NCBI RefSeq assembly: GCF_022385335.1
Contig: NZ_CP092431.1
Span: forward strand, 2,232,001-2,296,000
DNA from: Streptomyces deccanensis
Lineage (GTDB): Bacteria; Actinomycetota; Actinomycetes; Streptomycetales; Streptomycetaceae
Reading direction: 5' to 3'
Length of the DNA: 64,000 nucleotides
Positions within the stretch are counted from its first letter, which is position 1. Every line of letters begins with the position of its first letter. Under the pieces are notes generated by a model. That model saw only the letters and a program-made list of their open reading frames with translations. It made no database searches and was not told the origin of the DNA. The position numbers and the translations under genes were made by a program. This document shows positions 1 through 7,771 of the stretch, piece after piece.

Positions 1-57
1 CGGGGCTGTATCTCTAGGATCTCTAGGCGGTTCCGCTCTGAGTGTTTTCATGGATGT

Positions 58-825
58 ATGACCTTGTTCGTCGGCACGTCGGGGTGGCAGTACAAGGACT
101 GGCGGGGCGCCGTCTACCCGGAGGGCTGCCCCACCCGGCTGTGGCTGGAGGAGTACGCGGCGCGGTTCGCGACGGTCGAGCTCAACAACGCGTTCTACCG
201 GCTGCCGACGAAGGAGAACTTCGAGGCGTGGCGGCAGAGGGTGCCGGCGGACTTCGTGGTCGCGGTGAAGGCGAGCCGGTACCTGACCCACATCAAGCGC
301 CTGCGGGACCCCGAGGAGCCGGTGCACCGCCTGATGAGCCACGCGGAGGGGCTGGGCGACCGTCTGGGCCCGATCCTGCTCCAGCTCCCCCCGACGCTAC
401 GGGCCGACCCCGCTCTCCTGGACGCCTGCCTGGGCTGCTTCCCCTCGGGCACCCGGATCGCGGTCGAGCCCCGCCACGACTCGTGGTGGACCGCCGAGGT
501 CCGCGAGGTCCTGGAGTCCCGGGGCGCGGCCCTGTGCTGGGCGGACAGCCACTCCCGCCCGGCCACGCCGCTCTGGCGCACCACCGACTGGTCCTACCTC
601 CGCCTCCACCAGGGCCGAGCCCACCCCTGGCCCCACTACGGCGAGCGGTCCCTCTCCACCTGGGCCCACCGCATCGCCGACACCTGGCCCGCCACCGCCG
701 ACGCCTACGTCTACTTCAACAACGACCCCCACGCGGCGGCGGTGCAGGACGCGACGACATTCGCGAGGACAGCGAAAAAAGCGGGCCTACGACCAACCCG
801 AACCCCGGAGCACGTCCCCCGGTAA
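58..825 (+). CDS. DUF72 family protein
   Basis: This 255-residue protein has the N-terminal signature TSGWQYKDW (residues 7-15) followed by a YP motif, which marks the DUF72 (YecE-like) family. The family is predicted to fold as a TIM barrel and its reaction is unknown. The usual family length is about 240-290 residues, so it looks complete. There is no signal peptide or membrane segment, so it should be cytosolic. The ATG at 58 begins directly with the conserved MTLFVGTSGW; the Shine-Dalgarno sequence is weak. A tandem 9-bp repeat (ATCTCTAGG, twice, 10-27) lies just upstream. The following 180 bp up to the GntR gene hold nothing I can name. Confidence 0.9.
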   Translation: MTLFVGTSGWQYKDWRGAVYPEGCPTRLWLEEYAARFATVELNNAFYRLPTKENFEAWRQRVPADFVVAVKASRYLTHIKRLRDPEEPVHRLMSHAEGLGDRLGPILLQLPPTLRADPALLDACLGCFPSGTRIAVEPRHDSWWTAEVREVLESRGAALCWADSHSRPATPLWRTTDWSYLRLHQGRAHPWPHYGERSLSTWAHRIADTWPATADAYVYFNNDPHAAAVQDATTFARTAKKAGLRPTRTPEHVPR

Positions 826-1005
826 GCCGCCGGCACCCACCATGGGCCCACAGCCCCGCGCCCCGGCCTCTCGCGCCGCTCCGCTCGCGGCTGTCGTGCC
901 CGGCTGACGTGTGTCCGCCGGTTCACTGATTCCGCCGCGACGGTGCTCAGCCACGGCGGCGTGGTTCGGCGGTGCCGGACTTCGCTCAGCCCTCGGCGGC
1001 GCCCG

Positions 1006-1374
1006 CTACTCCGCGTACGCGGCCCGCAGGGCGTCCCGGGCCGCCGCCAACGCCTCCGTCTCGCTGAGCCCCAGTCGGCGCGCCCGCTCCGCGTACGCCC
1101 CCGCCGCCACCGCCGCCTCACGCTCCGCGGCGGAGCCGGCCGCGGCCACGAACGTCCCGTTGCGCCCCCGCGTCTCGATCACCCCGTCGGTCTCCAGCGC
1201 CCGGTACGCCTTGGCGACGGTGTTGGCCGCGAGCCCCAGCTGCTCGGCGAGCCCCCGTACGGTCGGCAACCGGTACCCCACGGGCAGCGCCCCGGAGCGG
1301 GCCTGTTCCGAGATCTGGGCGCGCACCTGCTCATAGGGCGCGCCCCCGTCCACGATGCGAATCTTCAAGGTCAC
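1006..1374 (-). CDS. Short GntR (YtrA-type) transcriptional regulator
   Basis: This 122-residue DNA-binding protein has a winged helix-turn-helix across roughly residues 15-75 (LPTVRGLAEQLGLAANTVAK, then RNGTFV) and only a short helical C-terminal tail, as in the YtrA subfamily of GntR regulators. Family members usually repress neighbouring transporter or stress genes. I chose the GTG at 1374 (MTLKIRIVDGG) because the longer ATG start at 1452 would overlap the divergent acetyltransferase and would add an arginine-rich N-terminus unlike the family. The 71-bp gap to the divergent GNAT gene (1375-1445) probably holds both promoters. The target and ligand are unknown. Confidence 0.88.
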   Translation of the reverse strand: MTLKIRIVDGGAPYEQVRAQISEQARSGALPVGYRLPTVRGLAEQLGLAANTVAKAYRALETDGVIETRGRNGTFVAAAGSAAEREAAVAAGAYAERARRLGLSETEALAAARDALRAAYAE

Positions 1375-1445
1375 GCGGCGATTGTCCCGTACCCGCCGGA
1401 AAATCGGAGGCGACTCCCGGCGCCGCCCGCGTAGCGTGCCCACCC

Positions 1446-2375
1446 ATGACATTGATCGTGCGCGACCTCCGCGCCGCCGACCCGGCGGACGCCGAGGCCT
1501 TCGCCGACGTACGACGGCACGCCCTGCCCTTCCTGGTCGGCACCGCCGAGTCCCTGCTCCACGACGCCACGCACGCTCCCCCCGAGGCCCACCACGGGCA
1601 GCTGGTCGCCGAGGCGGACGGCGAGGTGATCGGCACCGCGCAGCTGTCCATCGCCCACGACAGCCCCGTACCGGGCCAGGGCGACATCAACATATACGTG
1701 CACCCGGCGCACCTGCGCCGGGGCGCGGGCGCCCTGCTGGCCCGCACCGCCGAGGAGCGGCTGACGGCGGTGGGCGCGCGGCGGCTGCTGTCCTGGGTGC
1801 TGGACACCCCGGAGAACCGCGCGTTCGCCGAGCGCCGCGGCTACGCGCCGAGCCGCTCCGCGCACTTCCTGCGCCTGGACCTGGCCCACGGCACCCTCCC
1901 CCCGCTCGACGCCCCGCCCGGGGACGTGGAGCTGCGGACGGCCGCCGACTTCGCCGACGACCCGCGCCCCCTGTTCGACCTGGACGCGGAGACCACGGCG
2001 GACGAACCGGGCGACGTCGACGCCGAGTTGGACGACTACGAGCAGTGGGTGAAGGAGACCTACGACCACCCCCTGCTGGACCGCGCTCTGAGCACGGTGG
2101 TCGTCGTGGACGGCACCCCCGCCGCCTTCACCGCGGTCCGCACGGACGGCCGCGACCGCTACTTCACCGCGATGACGGGCACCGCTCGTGCCTTCCGCGG
2201 CCGGGGCCTCGCCAAGCTCGCCAAGAACGACTCCCTGCACCGCGCCCGCGCCGCCGGCTACGCGGAGGCGTTCACGGGCAACGACGCGGGCAACGGGCCG
2301 ATGCTCGCGGTCAACAAGTGGTTCGGGTACGAGGTGTGCGCGACGGAGGTGCGGTATGTCCGTGAACTCGGCTGA
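1446..2375 (+). CDS. Double-domain GNAT N-acetyltransferase
   Basis: This 309-residue cytosolic enzyme contains two GNAT-like halves. The N-terminal half has the beta4-alpha3 region INIYVHPAHLRRGAGALLAR, in which R/Q-x-x-G-x-G/A is the acetyl-CoA pyrophosphate loop. The C-terminal half has TARAFRGRGLAKLAKNDSLH, a second such loop. Tandem GNAT proteins of this length resemble mycothiol synthase architecture, but the sequence lacks clear MshD hallmarks, so the substrate is unknown. The ATG start lies 71 bp from the divergent GntR gene, which may regulate it. Its 3' end overlaps the DUF402 gene by 20 bp, suggesting co-transcription and translational coupling. Confidence 0.88.
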   Translation: MTLIVRDLRAADPADAEAFADVRRHALPFLVGTAESLLHDATHAPPEAHHGQLVAEADGEVIGTAQLSIAHDSPVPGQGDINIYVHPAHLRRGAGALLARTAEERLTAVGARRLLSWVLDTPENRAFAERRGYAPSRSAHFLRLDLAHGTLPPLDAPPGDVELRTAADFADDPRPLFDLDAETTADEPGDVDAELDDYEQWVKETYDHPLLDRALSTVVVVDGTPAAFTAVRTDGRDRYFTAMTGTARAFRGRGLAKLAKNDSLHRARAAGYAEAFTGNDAGNGPMLAVNKWFGYEVCATEVRYVRELG

Positions 2376-2877
2376 CTCCCGGCAGGAGGGGCAGGAGAGG
2401 CGCGAGGTGGACGTCGTCCTGCTCAAGGCGGGCCGCACGAAGATCCGTTACCCCGCACGGCTGGTGAGCGACGACGGCACCCGGATCGTGGTCCACGCCG
2501 ACTGGGCGACCGAGGGCGTGCGGGACTTCGGCTTCGTGCGCTTCGGGCCCGGTGACGTGTTCACCGAGTACTACTGGCGCGACCGGTGGTACGCGGTGAA
2601 GGAGGTGCGGGACGCGCGGGGCACGCTGAAGGGCTGGTACTGCGACATCACCAGGCCCGCCACGTTCTCCGGTGGGGAGGTCGTCGTGGAGGACCTGGAC
2701 CTGGACCTGTGGCGGTCCGCCGACGGCCGGACCGTACTGCGGCTGGACGAGGACGAGTTCGAGGAGAGCGGGCTCGCGCGGAGCGACCCGGAGGCCGCGG
2801 CGGCAGCCGTCGCCGCCCTCGACACGCTGGAGGCCCTCGCCACCACCGAGGGCGGCCTGGAGTCCCTGCTGTCCTAG
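2356..2877 (+). CDS. DUF402 domain protein
   Basis: This 173-residue cytosolic protein belongs to the DUF402 family, with the typical central block FVRFGPGDVFTEYYWRDRWY followed by GWYCDITRPA and an acidic VVEDLDLDLW stretch. Family members related to FomD and Ntdp hydrolyse nucleotide phosphodiester or phosphate bonds using metal-binding acidic residues; the acidic DLDLD segment is visible here. The specific substrate is not known. The start is the ATG at 2356, inside the last codons of the GNAT gene. Longer upstream starts would lie deep inside the GNAT gene in another frame. It is likely transcribed with that gene. Confidence 0.85.
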   Translation: MSVNSADSRQEGQERREVDVVLLKAGRTKIRYPARLVSDDGTRIVVHADWATEGVRDFGFVRFGPGDVFTEYYWRDRWYAVKEVRDARGTLKGWYCDITRPATFSGGEVVVEDLDLDLWRSADGRTVLRLDEDEFEESGLARSDPEAAAAAVAALDTLEALATTEGGLESLLS

Positions 2878-2898
2878 CCTGCGCCGGTTGGGGGGCGG

Positions 2899-3558
2899 TC
2901 AGAGGCGGGCCACGATCGCGTACCGCTCGTCCTCGACCTCCCTGCCCCACAGCAGCGGGTCCTCCCCCAGCCGCACCAGCTCCGCGTCGGACACCAGCGG
3001 CGCGACCAGCCCGTACAGCCGCTCGGCGGGTATGCCGACCGGGCTGACCGTGCCCCACACCCCCTCGACCAGCACGAGCCTGCCCCCGGGCCGCAGCAGT
3101 CCGCACCAGCGGCGCAGCACGCGGGCCGGGTCGGGCAGGGTCCACAGCACATGGCGGACGAGGATCACGTCGAACCGCTCCTCCCCTACGGGCGGGGCCG
3201 CCGCGTCCCCGACGAGGAACACGGCGGGGCGCCCGGCGAGCTTGGCGCGGGCCAGGTCGACCATGGCCGGCGAGGAGTCCACCCCGGTCACTCGGTGCCC
3301 CTGCTCGGTCGCGAGGAGTGACAGGCTGCCGGTGCCGCAGCCGAGGTCGAGCACGTCGGAGGCGCGTTCGGGCAGCCAGTCCCGCAGCCGGGCCGACCAG
3401 GCCTCCCGCACGGCGGGTTCCCGCAGGCCGTGATCGGGTTCGTCGTCGAAACCGGCGGCTTCCGCGTCCCAGTCGACGGCTCCCGAGGAGTCATCTGCCG
3501 CCCGGTTCCCCGGTGTTCGCAGGGCCGGGGAGGTTTCGCCGTCGTCGATGTTGGTCAT
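2899..3558 (-). CDS. Class I SAM-dependent methyltransferase
   Basis: This 219-residue soluble protein has the Rossmann methyltransferase motifs in order: motif I VLDLGCGTGSLSLLA (SAM binding), an acidic residue at the end of strand 2 (GVDSSPAMVDLA), a motif II region GDAAAPPVGEERFDVILVRHVLW, and LLRPGGRLVLVEG as motif III. It resembles the UbiE/Methyltransf_11 group; the acceptor cannot be told from sequence. I chose the ATG at 3558 (MTNIDD); an ATG at 3576 is also possible. It converges on the DUF402 gene with a 21-bp gap. Its promoter region faces the small ORF at 3696 and contains two copies of an 11-bp direct repeat. Confidence 0.88.
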   Translation of the reverse strand: MTNIDDGETSPALRTPGNRAADDSSGAVDWDAEAAGFDDEPDHGLREPAVREAWSARLRDWLPERASDVLDLGCGTGSLSLLATEQGHRVTGVDSSPAMVDLARAKLAGRPAVFLVGDAAAPPVGEERFDVILVRHVLWTLPDPARVLRRWCGLLRPGGRLVLVEGVWGTVSPVGIPAERLYGLVAPLVSDAELVRLGEDPLLWGREVEDERYAIVARL

Positions 3559-3576
3559 GCCGCCAGAGTGACACAT

Positions 3577-3615
3577 GCCACTGACAGTCCAGATGGTGAC
3601 AGCCGCCACTGACAG
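3577..3615. promoter_or_regulatory. Direct repeats between divergent genes
   Basis: GCCACTGACAG occurs at 3577-3587 and again at 3605-3615, 28 bp apart start to start, between the methyltransferase (minus) and the 44-residue ORF (plus). A related TGGTGACAGCC lies between them. The spacing is close to three helical turns, so this may be a regulator binding site, or the CTGACA may act as a -35 element. This is inference from pattern only. Confidence 0.3.
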
Positions 3616-3695
3616 AGCACGAACGATGAGTAACGCTCCCGGAAAAGGTCTACCTCCGTGAAAACGCGGAACACGGTAGACGCAAGGAGGCAGCC

Positions 3696-3830
3696 ATGCG
3701 CCGTACGACCGTGCAGAAGCCCCTGAGGAAGTCCACGTCCCGCCGCGTGCGGGACGAGGCCGACGAACGCCCCGTCGAGCGCCGGGAAGTGCGAAAGGAC
3801 ATCGCGCGCACCTGGTGGCCTGACGGCTGA
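3696..3830 (+). CDS. Unknown 44-residue basic protein
   Basis: This short ORF starts at an ATG preceded by a perfect AAGGAGG (3684-3690) with a 5-nt spacer, the strongest ribosome-binding site in the neighbourhood. About 39 of its 44 codons end in G or C, as expected for a translated Streptomyces gene. The protein is very basic and polar with no hydrophobic segment. It starts MRRTTVQKPLRK and ends IARTWWPDG, so the only aromatic residues sit at the C-terminus. An imperfect hairpin (3648-3660 with 3672-3681) precedes the ribosome-binding site, and a strong terminator follows at 3912. I do not recognise a family. Confidence 0.6.
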   Translation: MRRTTVQKPLRKSTSRRVRDEADERPVERREVRKDIARTWWPDG

Positions 3831-3911
3831 GCACCCGCGCCCCGGCCACGAGCACGTACGCGCGTCCACCGACTCCGGCGACCCCACCGAGAGCACCGAC
3901 TCCAGCGGCAG

Positions 3912-3948
3912 CCGTCCCCGACGCCCCGACCACGGGCGTCGGGGACGG
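3912..3948. terminator. Bidirectional terminator hairpin
   Basis: A perfect 15-bp GC-rich stem (3912-3926 with 3934-3948) with a 7-nt loop lies between the plus-strand small ORF and the minus-strand hydrolase gene. It is well placed to end transcription from both sides. There is no U-tract, which is common for Streptomyces terminators. Confidence 0.8.
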
Positions 3949-3978
3949 ACCGCCTCGGGGGACCCTCGACGGGCCCGA

Positions 3979-4746
3979 TCAGGCCCCTGACCGCAGGTTG
4001 CGGTCCAGCAGGTCCAGCAGGGCCGTCCAGTGGCGTTCCGCCGCCTCGGCGTCGTACGAGGCGGTGTCGGCCTGGGTGTAGCCGTGCGGGGCACCGGCGT
4101 AGACCTCGGTGCGGTGGCGGACCCCGGCCTCGGTGAGCGTCTTGTCGAGCAGCTCGATCTGCTCCGGGGGCAGCGACGGGTCCTCGTCGGCGTGGCCGAG
4201 GTAGACCTCGCCGGTGATCCGGGCCGCCGCCAGATGCGGGCTGTCCGGGTCGTCGGTCGCCAGGCCTCCCCCGTGGAAGCCGGCCGCGGCGGCGACCCGT
4301 TCGGGGAAGGCGCCGGCGGTGTGCAGGGCCAGCCGGGCGCCCATGCAGTACCCGGTGATCCCCACGGGCCCGTCGGCGGCGCGCGGGCTGTCGGCGAGCC
4401 ATCCCAGATACGCCGCCGCGTCCCGCAGCGCGAGTTCCGGCGTCAGCGACAGCATGACCGGCAGGATCTGGTCCCATATCTCCGGACGCGCGGCCGGATC
4501 GATGAACTCGGGCAGGTCGAACACCGGGGTCCGCCCCGACCGGTGGAAGACGTTGGGCACGAGGACCGTGTACCCGGCGCCGGCCAGCCGGTCGGCCATC
4601 GCCCGCAAGTGCGGCCGCAGCCCGAACGCGTCCATGTAGAACAGGACCGCCGGATGCGCGGCGTCGTCGTCGGGGTGCACGAGGTAGGCGTCGACGGTGC
4701 CGTCCTCGGTGGTGATGTCCACGGATGTTCCGCGTACGGCGCTCAT
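3979..4746 (-). CDS. Dienelactone hydrolase family protein
   Basis: This 255-residue alpha/beta hydrolase carries the dienelactone hydrolase nucleophile motif GYCMGAR with Cys134 in place of the usual serine, a late histidine in GAPHGYT (His221), and an aspartate in the HADEDPSLPPE segment to complete a Cys-His-Asp triad. The early VLFYMDAFGLRP block is also typical of the family. Such enzymes open lactone or ester rings such as dienelactone; the substrate here is unknown. There is no signal peptide. The ATG at 4746 follows a GAAGGGA ribosome-binding site. The 253-bp gap to the divergent LPMO gene contains AT-richer promoter-like sequence near 4850-4890. Confidence 0.88.
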   Translation of the reverse strand: MSAVRGTSVDITTEDGTVDAYLVHPDDDAAHPAVLFYMDAFGLRPHLRAMADRLAGAGYTVLVPNVFHRSGRTPVFDLPEFIDPAARPEIWDQILPVMLSLTPELALRDAAAYLGWLADSPRAADGPVGITGYCMGARLALHTAGAFPERVAAAAGFHGGGLATDDPDSPHLAAARITGEVYLGHADEDPSLPPEQIELLDKTLTEAGVRHRTEVYAGAPHGYTQADTASYDAEAAERHWTALLDLLDRNLRSGA

Positions 4747-4999
4747 GCGCGGGTTCCCTTCTCTGACAGGTGCGAACGGGCCCAGTGTCACGCACCGAGG
4801 TAAGAAACGGATCTTCGGCAGGTTCCCAACAGCCTTTCCTGAGCCCTCGGTTAGCCCATCCTTAACGCCACCATAAGGATCCCCCGCACCCGCCCTCAGC
4901 AGGCGATTCCGCGGTTCCTTGGGGCTAGCTTGCTGATCGCCCCCCGGCATCCGGGACCACCCGGGAACCGTTCAGGACCGTTTCGAGGAGTGCGCCGCC

Positions 5000-6079
5000 A
5001 TGCCCGCTGCCCGTCGCGAGGCCACCACGTCCGCCGCCGCACGTGTCGTCGGCGCGCTGGGTGTCGTCGGCGCCGCCCCGCTCGCCCTGACCGTGTTCGC
5101 CGCAGGACCGGCCGTGGCGCACGGTTCGTTGGGCGACCCGGTGAGCCGAGTGGCCCAGTGCTATGCGGAGGGCCCCGAGAACCCGAGGTCGGCGGCCTGC
5201 CGGGCGGCGGTCGCGGCCGGCGGCACCCAGGCGCTCTACGACTGGAACGGCGTACGGATCGGCGACGCGGCCGGCCGCCATCGGGAGCTGATCCCGGACG
5301 GCGAACTGTGCGGCGCGGGCGACGAGGCGTTCAAGGGCCTCGACCTCGCCCGTGCCGACTGGCCGGCGACGAGCGTGCGCGCCGGGTCGTACGCCTTCGC
5401 GTACCGGGTGACGGCCCCGCACAAGGGGACGTTCGAGGTGTATGTCACCAAGAGCGGCTACGACCCGTCCCGGCCGCTCGCCTGGGACGACCTCGACCTG
5501 GCGAACCCGGTGGCGACCGCCACCGACCCGGCCGTGTCGGGCGGCTTCTACAGGTTCTCGGGCACCCTCCCGCAGCGCACCGGCAGACATCTGCTGTACG
5601 CGGTCTGGCAGCGCTCGGACAGCCCGGAGGCGTTCTACTCCTGCTCGGACGTCTCGTTCGGCGACAACGGGGCCGACGGGTCCGGCGCGTCCACGCCCTC
5701 CGAGGAGCAGATCGAGGAGGGCGCCGACGAGTCGACCGTCGAGCACGGCGGCCACGGCGACGACGACGCGAGCACGACGACGGACCCGACCCCGAAGGCA
5801 TCGGCGACGGCGCGGGCGGCGGCCCAGGGGTCCGCGGGGGCCGCCTCCGCCGACGCGTCGCCGACCGCGAAGTCGACGACGGCCGGGGAGTCGGTGGCGG
5901 GGACCGGTGCGGACGGCCTCGCGGAGCCCGCCGGCGAGGACGGGCTCGCCGACACCGGCGGCGACGGCACGACCCCGTATCTGGCGCTCGGCGGCGCGGC
6001 CGTCCTGGCGCTCGGTTCCTCCCTCCTCTTCGCCGCGGCCCGCCGCCGCGCGACGACCGGTGGCCGGCACGGCCGCTGA
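5000..6079 (+). CDS. Sortase-anchored AA10 lytic polysaccharide monooxygenase
   Basis: This 359-residue secreted protein oxidatively cleaves polysaccharide chains such as chitin or cellulose, using a copper ion held by a histidine brace. The signal peptide ends AVA before His41, which becomes the mature N-terminal copper ligand. The second ligand is probably His94, and the AA10 end motif FYSCSDVSF is present. The catalytic domain ends near residue 215. A long Ser/Thr/Asp/Ala-rich linker follows, then LADTG (316-320), a hydrophobic helix and a basic tail. LAxTG is the recognition motif of class E sortases in Streptomyces, so the enzyme should be covalently attached to peptidoglycan. Cell-wall LPMOs have been linked to surface glycan formation in Streptomyces (LpmP, from memory). 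GAGGAG precedes the ATG. Confidence 0.9.
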   Translation: MPAARREATTSAAARVVGALGVVGAAPLALTVFAAGPAVAHGSLGDPVSRVAQCYAEGPENPRSAACRAAVAAGGTQALYDWNGVRIGDAAGRHRELIPDGELCGAGDEAFKGLDLARADWPATSVRAGSYAFAYRVTAPHKGTFEVYVTKSGYDPSRPLAWDDLDLANPVATATDPAVSGGFYRFSGTLPQRTGRHLLYAVWQRSDSPEAFYSCSDVSFGDNGADGSGASTPSEEQIEEGADESTVEHGGHGDDDASTTTDPTPKASATARAAAQGSAGAASADASPTAKSTTAGESVAGTGADGLAEPAGEDGLADTGGDGTTPYLALGGAAVLALGSSLLFAAARRRATTGGRHGR

Positions 6080-6085
6080 CGACTT

Positions 6086-6124
6086 CCGGGGCCTGTCGGG
6101 CGGCTCAGGCCGGACAGGCCCCGG
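6086..6124. terminator. Terminator between LPMO and lipase genes
   Basis: Two 12-bp complementary arms (6086-6097 and 6113-6124, CCGGGGCCTGTC and its complement) surround a 15-nt loop between convergent genes. The hairpin begins 6 bp after the LPMO stop codon and probably terminates both transcripts. Confidence 0.75.
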
Positions 6125-6143
6125 CGGAACGCGTCGGCACGTG

Positions 6144-7013
6144 TCAGCCGACGACCGAGAGACACGTCGTCGGGGTGGCGTGGGCCGGATCCAGGGCGTT
6201 GACGACCTCGTGGAACGCGATCCGGTCGAGGAGCCCGATCGCCGCGTGCTCGGAGAGGTCGAGCGCGCAGAGGTCCTGGATGACGATGTTGCGTACGTTC
6301 GGCCCGTCGAGGAACTGGGACCGGTACGGCGTGACCACCTCGTCGTACTGGGTGGCGAGGACCGTGTAGGTCACGCCGGGGACGGTGTCGCCGCCCGCGT
6401 TGAGCCTGGTGAGGAACGGGGATCCGACGACCTGGTCGGCGAGGGCCGGGGTGGCGGCGGAGAGCAGGTCGCCGGCGCCGGGGAAGTGGTCGAGGAGCTG
6501 GGTGAGGCCGTTGAGGGTGGTGCCGTGGTTGGAGGGCGCGATGCCGACGAGCGCGTTCACCTCGGCGGCGCCGCCGAGGAACTTGAGGTAGTAGCGGGGC
6601 ATCATGCCGCCCTGCGAGTGGCCGACGAGGTCGGCCTCGGCGGCGCCGGTCGCGGCGAGCACCCGGTCGACGAAGGCGTCGAGCTGCTTCGCCGACTTGT
6701 CGATGGGGCCGAGCCCGTTGAAGAAGGCCACGCCGGAGAGTTGGCCGTAGTCGAGGGAGTAGACGCAGTAGCCGCGGTTCACGAGGTACGGCGCGAGGCC
6801 CAGCCAGTTGTCGACGGAGTTCGCGAACGTCCCGTGGACGAGGACGACGGGGCGGGGGTGGGCGCTGGAGGGTTTGCAGGAGTAGTCGTTCCAGCCACGA
6901 CTCGGTGCGGCGGCCGTGTCGGCGGCCTCCGCGGCGGTGACGGGCACGAGGGTCGCCGCGGCGGCCAGGCACAGGGCCGCCAACGGTCTGATCAGGCGCT
7001 TCCAGGGCAGCAT
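6144..7013 (-). CDS. Secreted triacylglycerol lipase (alpha/beta hydrolase)
   Basis: This 289-residue protein has a Sec signal peptide (hydrophobic core residues 9-27, cleavage near AEA). It then shows the lipase oxyanion segment VVLVHGTFANS, the nucleophile elbow GHSQGG with Ser133, and a late FHEVVNALDP region that likely provides the histidine. It fits the Streptomyces secreted lipase/esterase group (class 2 lipase), which hydrolyses acylglycerols outside the cell. Two cysteine pairs (YSC..., GYC...; DLC..., TTC...) may form disulfides. The ATG is at 7013. The upstream 187 bp (7014-7201) are unusually AT-rich (around 7080-7155, with an A-run), matching a promoter or low-complexity spacer. 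Confidence 0.88.
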   Translation of the reverse strand: MLPWKRLIRPLAALCLAAAATLVPVTAAEAADTAAAPSRGWNDYSCKPSSAHPRPVVLVHGTFANSVDNWLGLAPYLVNRGYCVYSLDYGQLSGVAFFNGLGPIDKSAKQLDAFVDRVLAATGAAEADLVGHSQGGMMPRYYLKFLGGAAEVNALVGIAPSNHGTTLNGLTQLLDHFPGAGDLLSAATPALADQVVGSPFLTRLNAGGDTVPGVTYTVLATQYDEVVTPYRSQFLDGPNVRNIVIQDLCALDLSEHAAIGLLDRIAFHEVVNALDPAHATPTTCLSVVG

Positions 7014-7201
7014 CGGGTGATCTCCTTGCGGCTCAAGGGACGTGCGACGACGTTCGCCCTGTGATCCGGATCACGAGGATGCTGTTCTTCTTCGCCAAGT
7101 TACGGGCGAGTAGAAAAAGTGGGAAGTTACGCGTCAGTAAAAAAATTCAAGTGATGATCGGGACCACTGACACGTGACCACTGACACGTGACGCCGGACC
7201 G

Positions 7202-7648
7202 TCACCAGGCGGGCTTGATGGGTCCGTAGGGCGCGATACGCAGCAAGAGGTCGCGCAACGCCCGCACCTCACCCGCTCCGCCGAGCGTCTCGGCCCACGC
7301 CGCGACCACCTCGGCCGCCGCCTCCTCCGCCGCCCGCGCGCAGGACCAGCCGCGTTCGGTCAGCACGATCAGCCGGGCGCGGGCGTCCCGCGGATGCGGC
7401 CGGCGGTCGACGTACCCCTTGCGCACGAGTTCGTCAGCCAGCTGACTGGCCGCCTGCTTGGTCACGCCGAGATGGGCGGCGAGCTCGGTGACCGTCGCAC
7501 CGTCCGGAGCGAGTCGGGCGAACGCGAACCCGTAGGAGGGGCGCGCCTCGAAGCCGCGGGCGGCGACTCCCTCGTCGATACGGCGCGTCAGCTCACCGGC
7601 GGCGGCGAGCAGGGCGGCGGACAGGGTCAGGGCTTCGGAGTTCTGCAC
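7202..7648 (-). CDS. MarR family transcriptional regulator
   Basis: This 148-residue winged-helix regulator shows the MarR recognition region VTELAAHLGVTKQAASQLADEL, followed by the wing VDRRPHPRDARARLIVLTERG, in which the D-x-R-A/D-R pattern is diagnostic. MarR proteins bind DNA as dimers and usually repress a divergent gene until a small ligand releases them. It starts at GTG 7648 (MQNSEALT). The divergent cupin gene and two perfect inverted repeats in the shared 123-bp intergenic region strongly suggest autoregulation and control of the cupin gene. Confidence 0.92.
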   Translation of the reverse strand: MQNSEALTLSAALLAAAGELTRRIDEGVAARGFEARPSYGFAFARLAPDGATVTELAAHLGVTKQAASQLADELVRKGYVDRRPHPRDARARLIVLTERGWSCARAAEEAAAEVVAAWAETLGGAGEVRALRDLLLRIAPYGPIKPAW

Positions 7649-7676
7649 GCCCGCATTGAAACACCGTTGACGAATC

Positions 7677-7725
7677 GGTCAAGCAGCTTGACCATAAGAC
7701 AAGTGGTCAAGCTCCTTGACCACTT
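7677..7725. promoter_or_regulatory. Twin MarR-type operators
   Basis: Two perfect inverted repeats share the half-site GTCAAG and have 3-bp centres. One is GGTCAAG/CTTGACC at 7677-7693. The other is AAGTGGTCAAG/CTTGACCACTT at 7701-7725. Their centres lie 28 bp apart between the divergent MarR and cupin genes. Binding by the adjacent MarR protein is an inference from position and symmetry. Confidence 0.8.
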
Positions 7726-7771
7726 CGTTCGAAGACCCCCGAGACTCCCCGAAGATCCCAGGAGGACCCGT

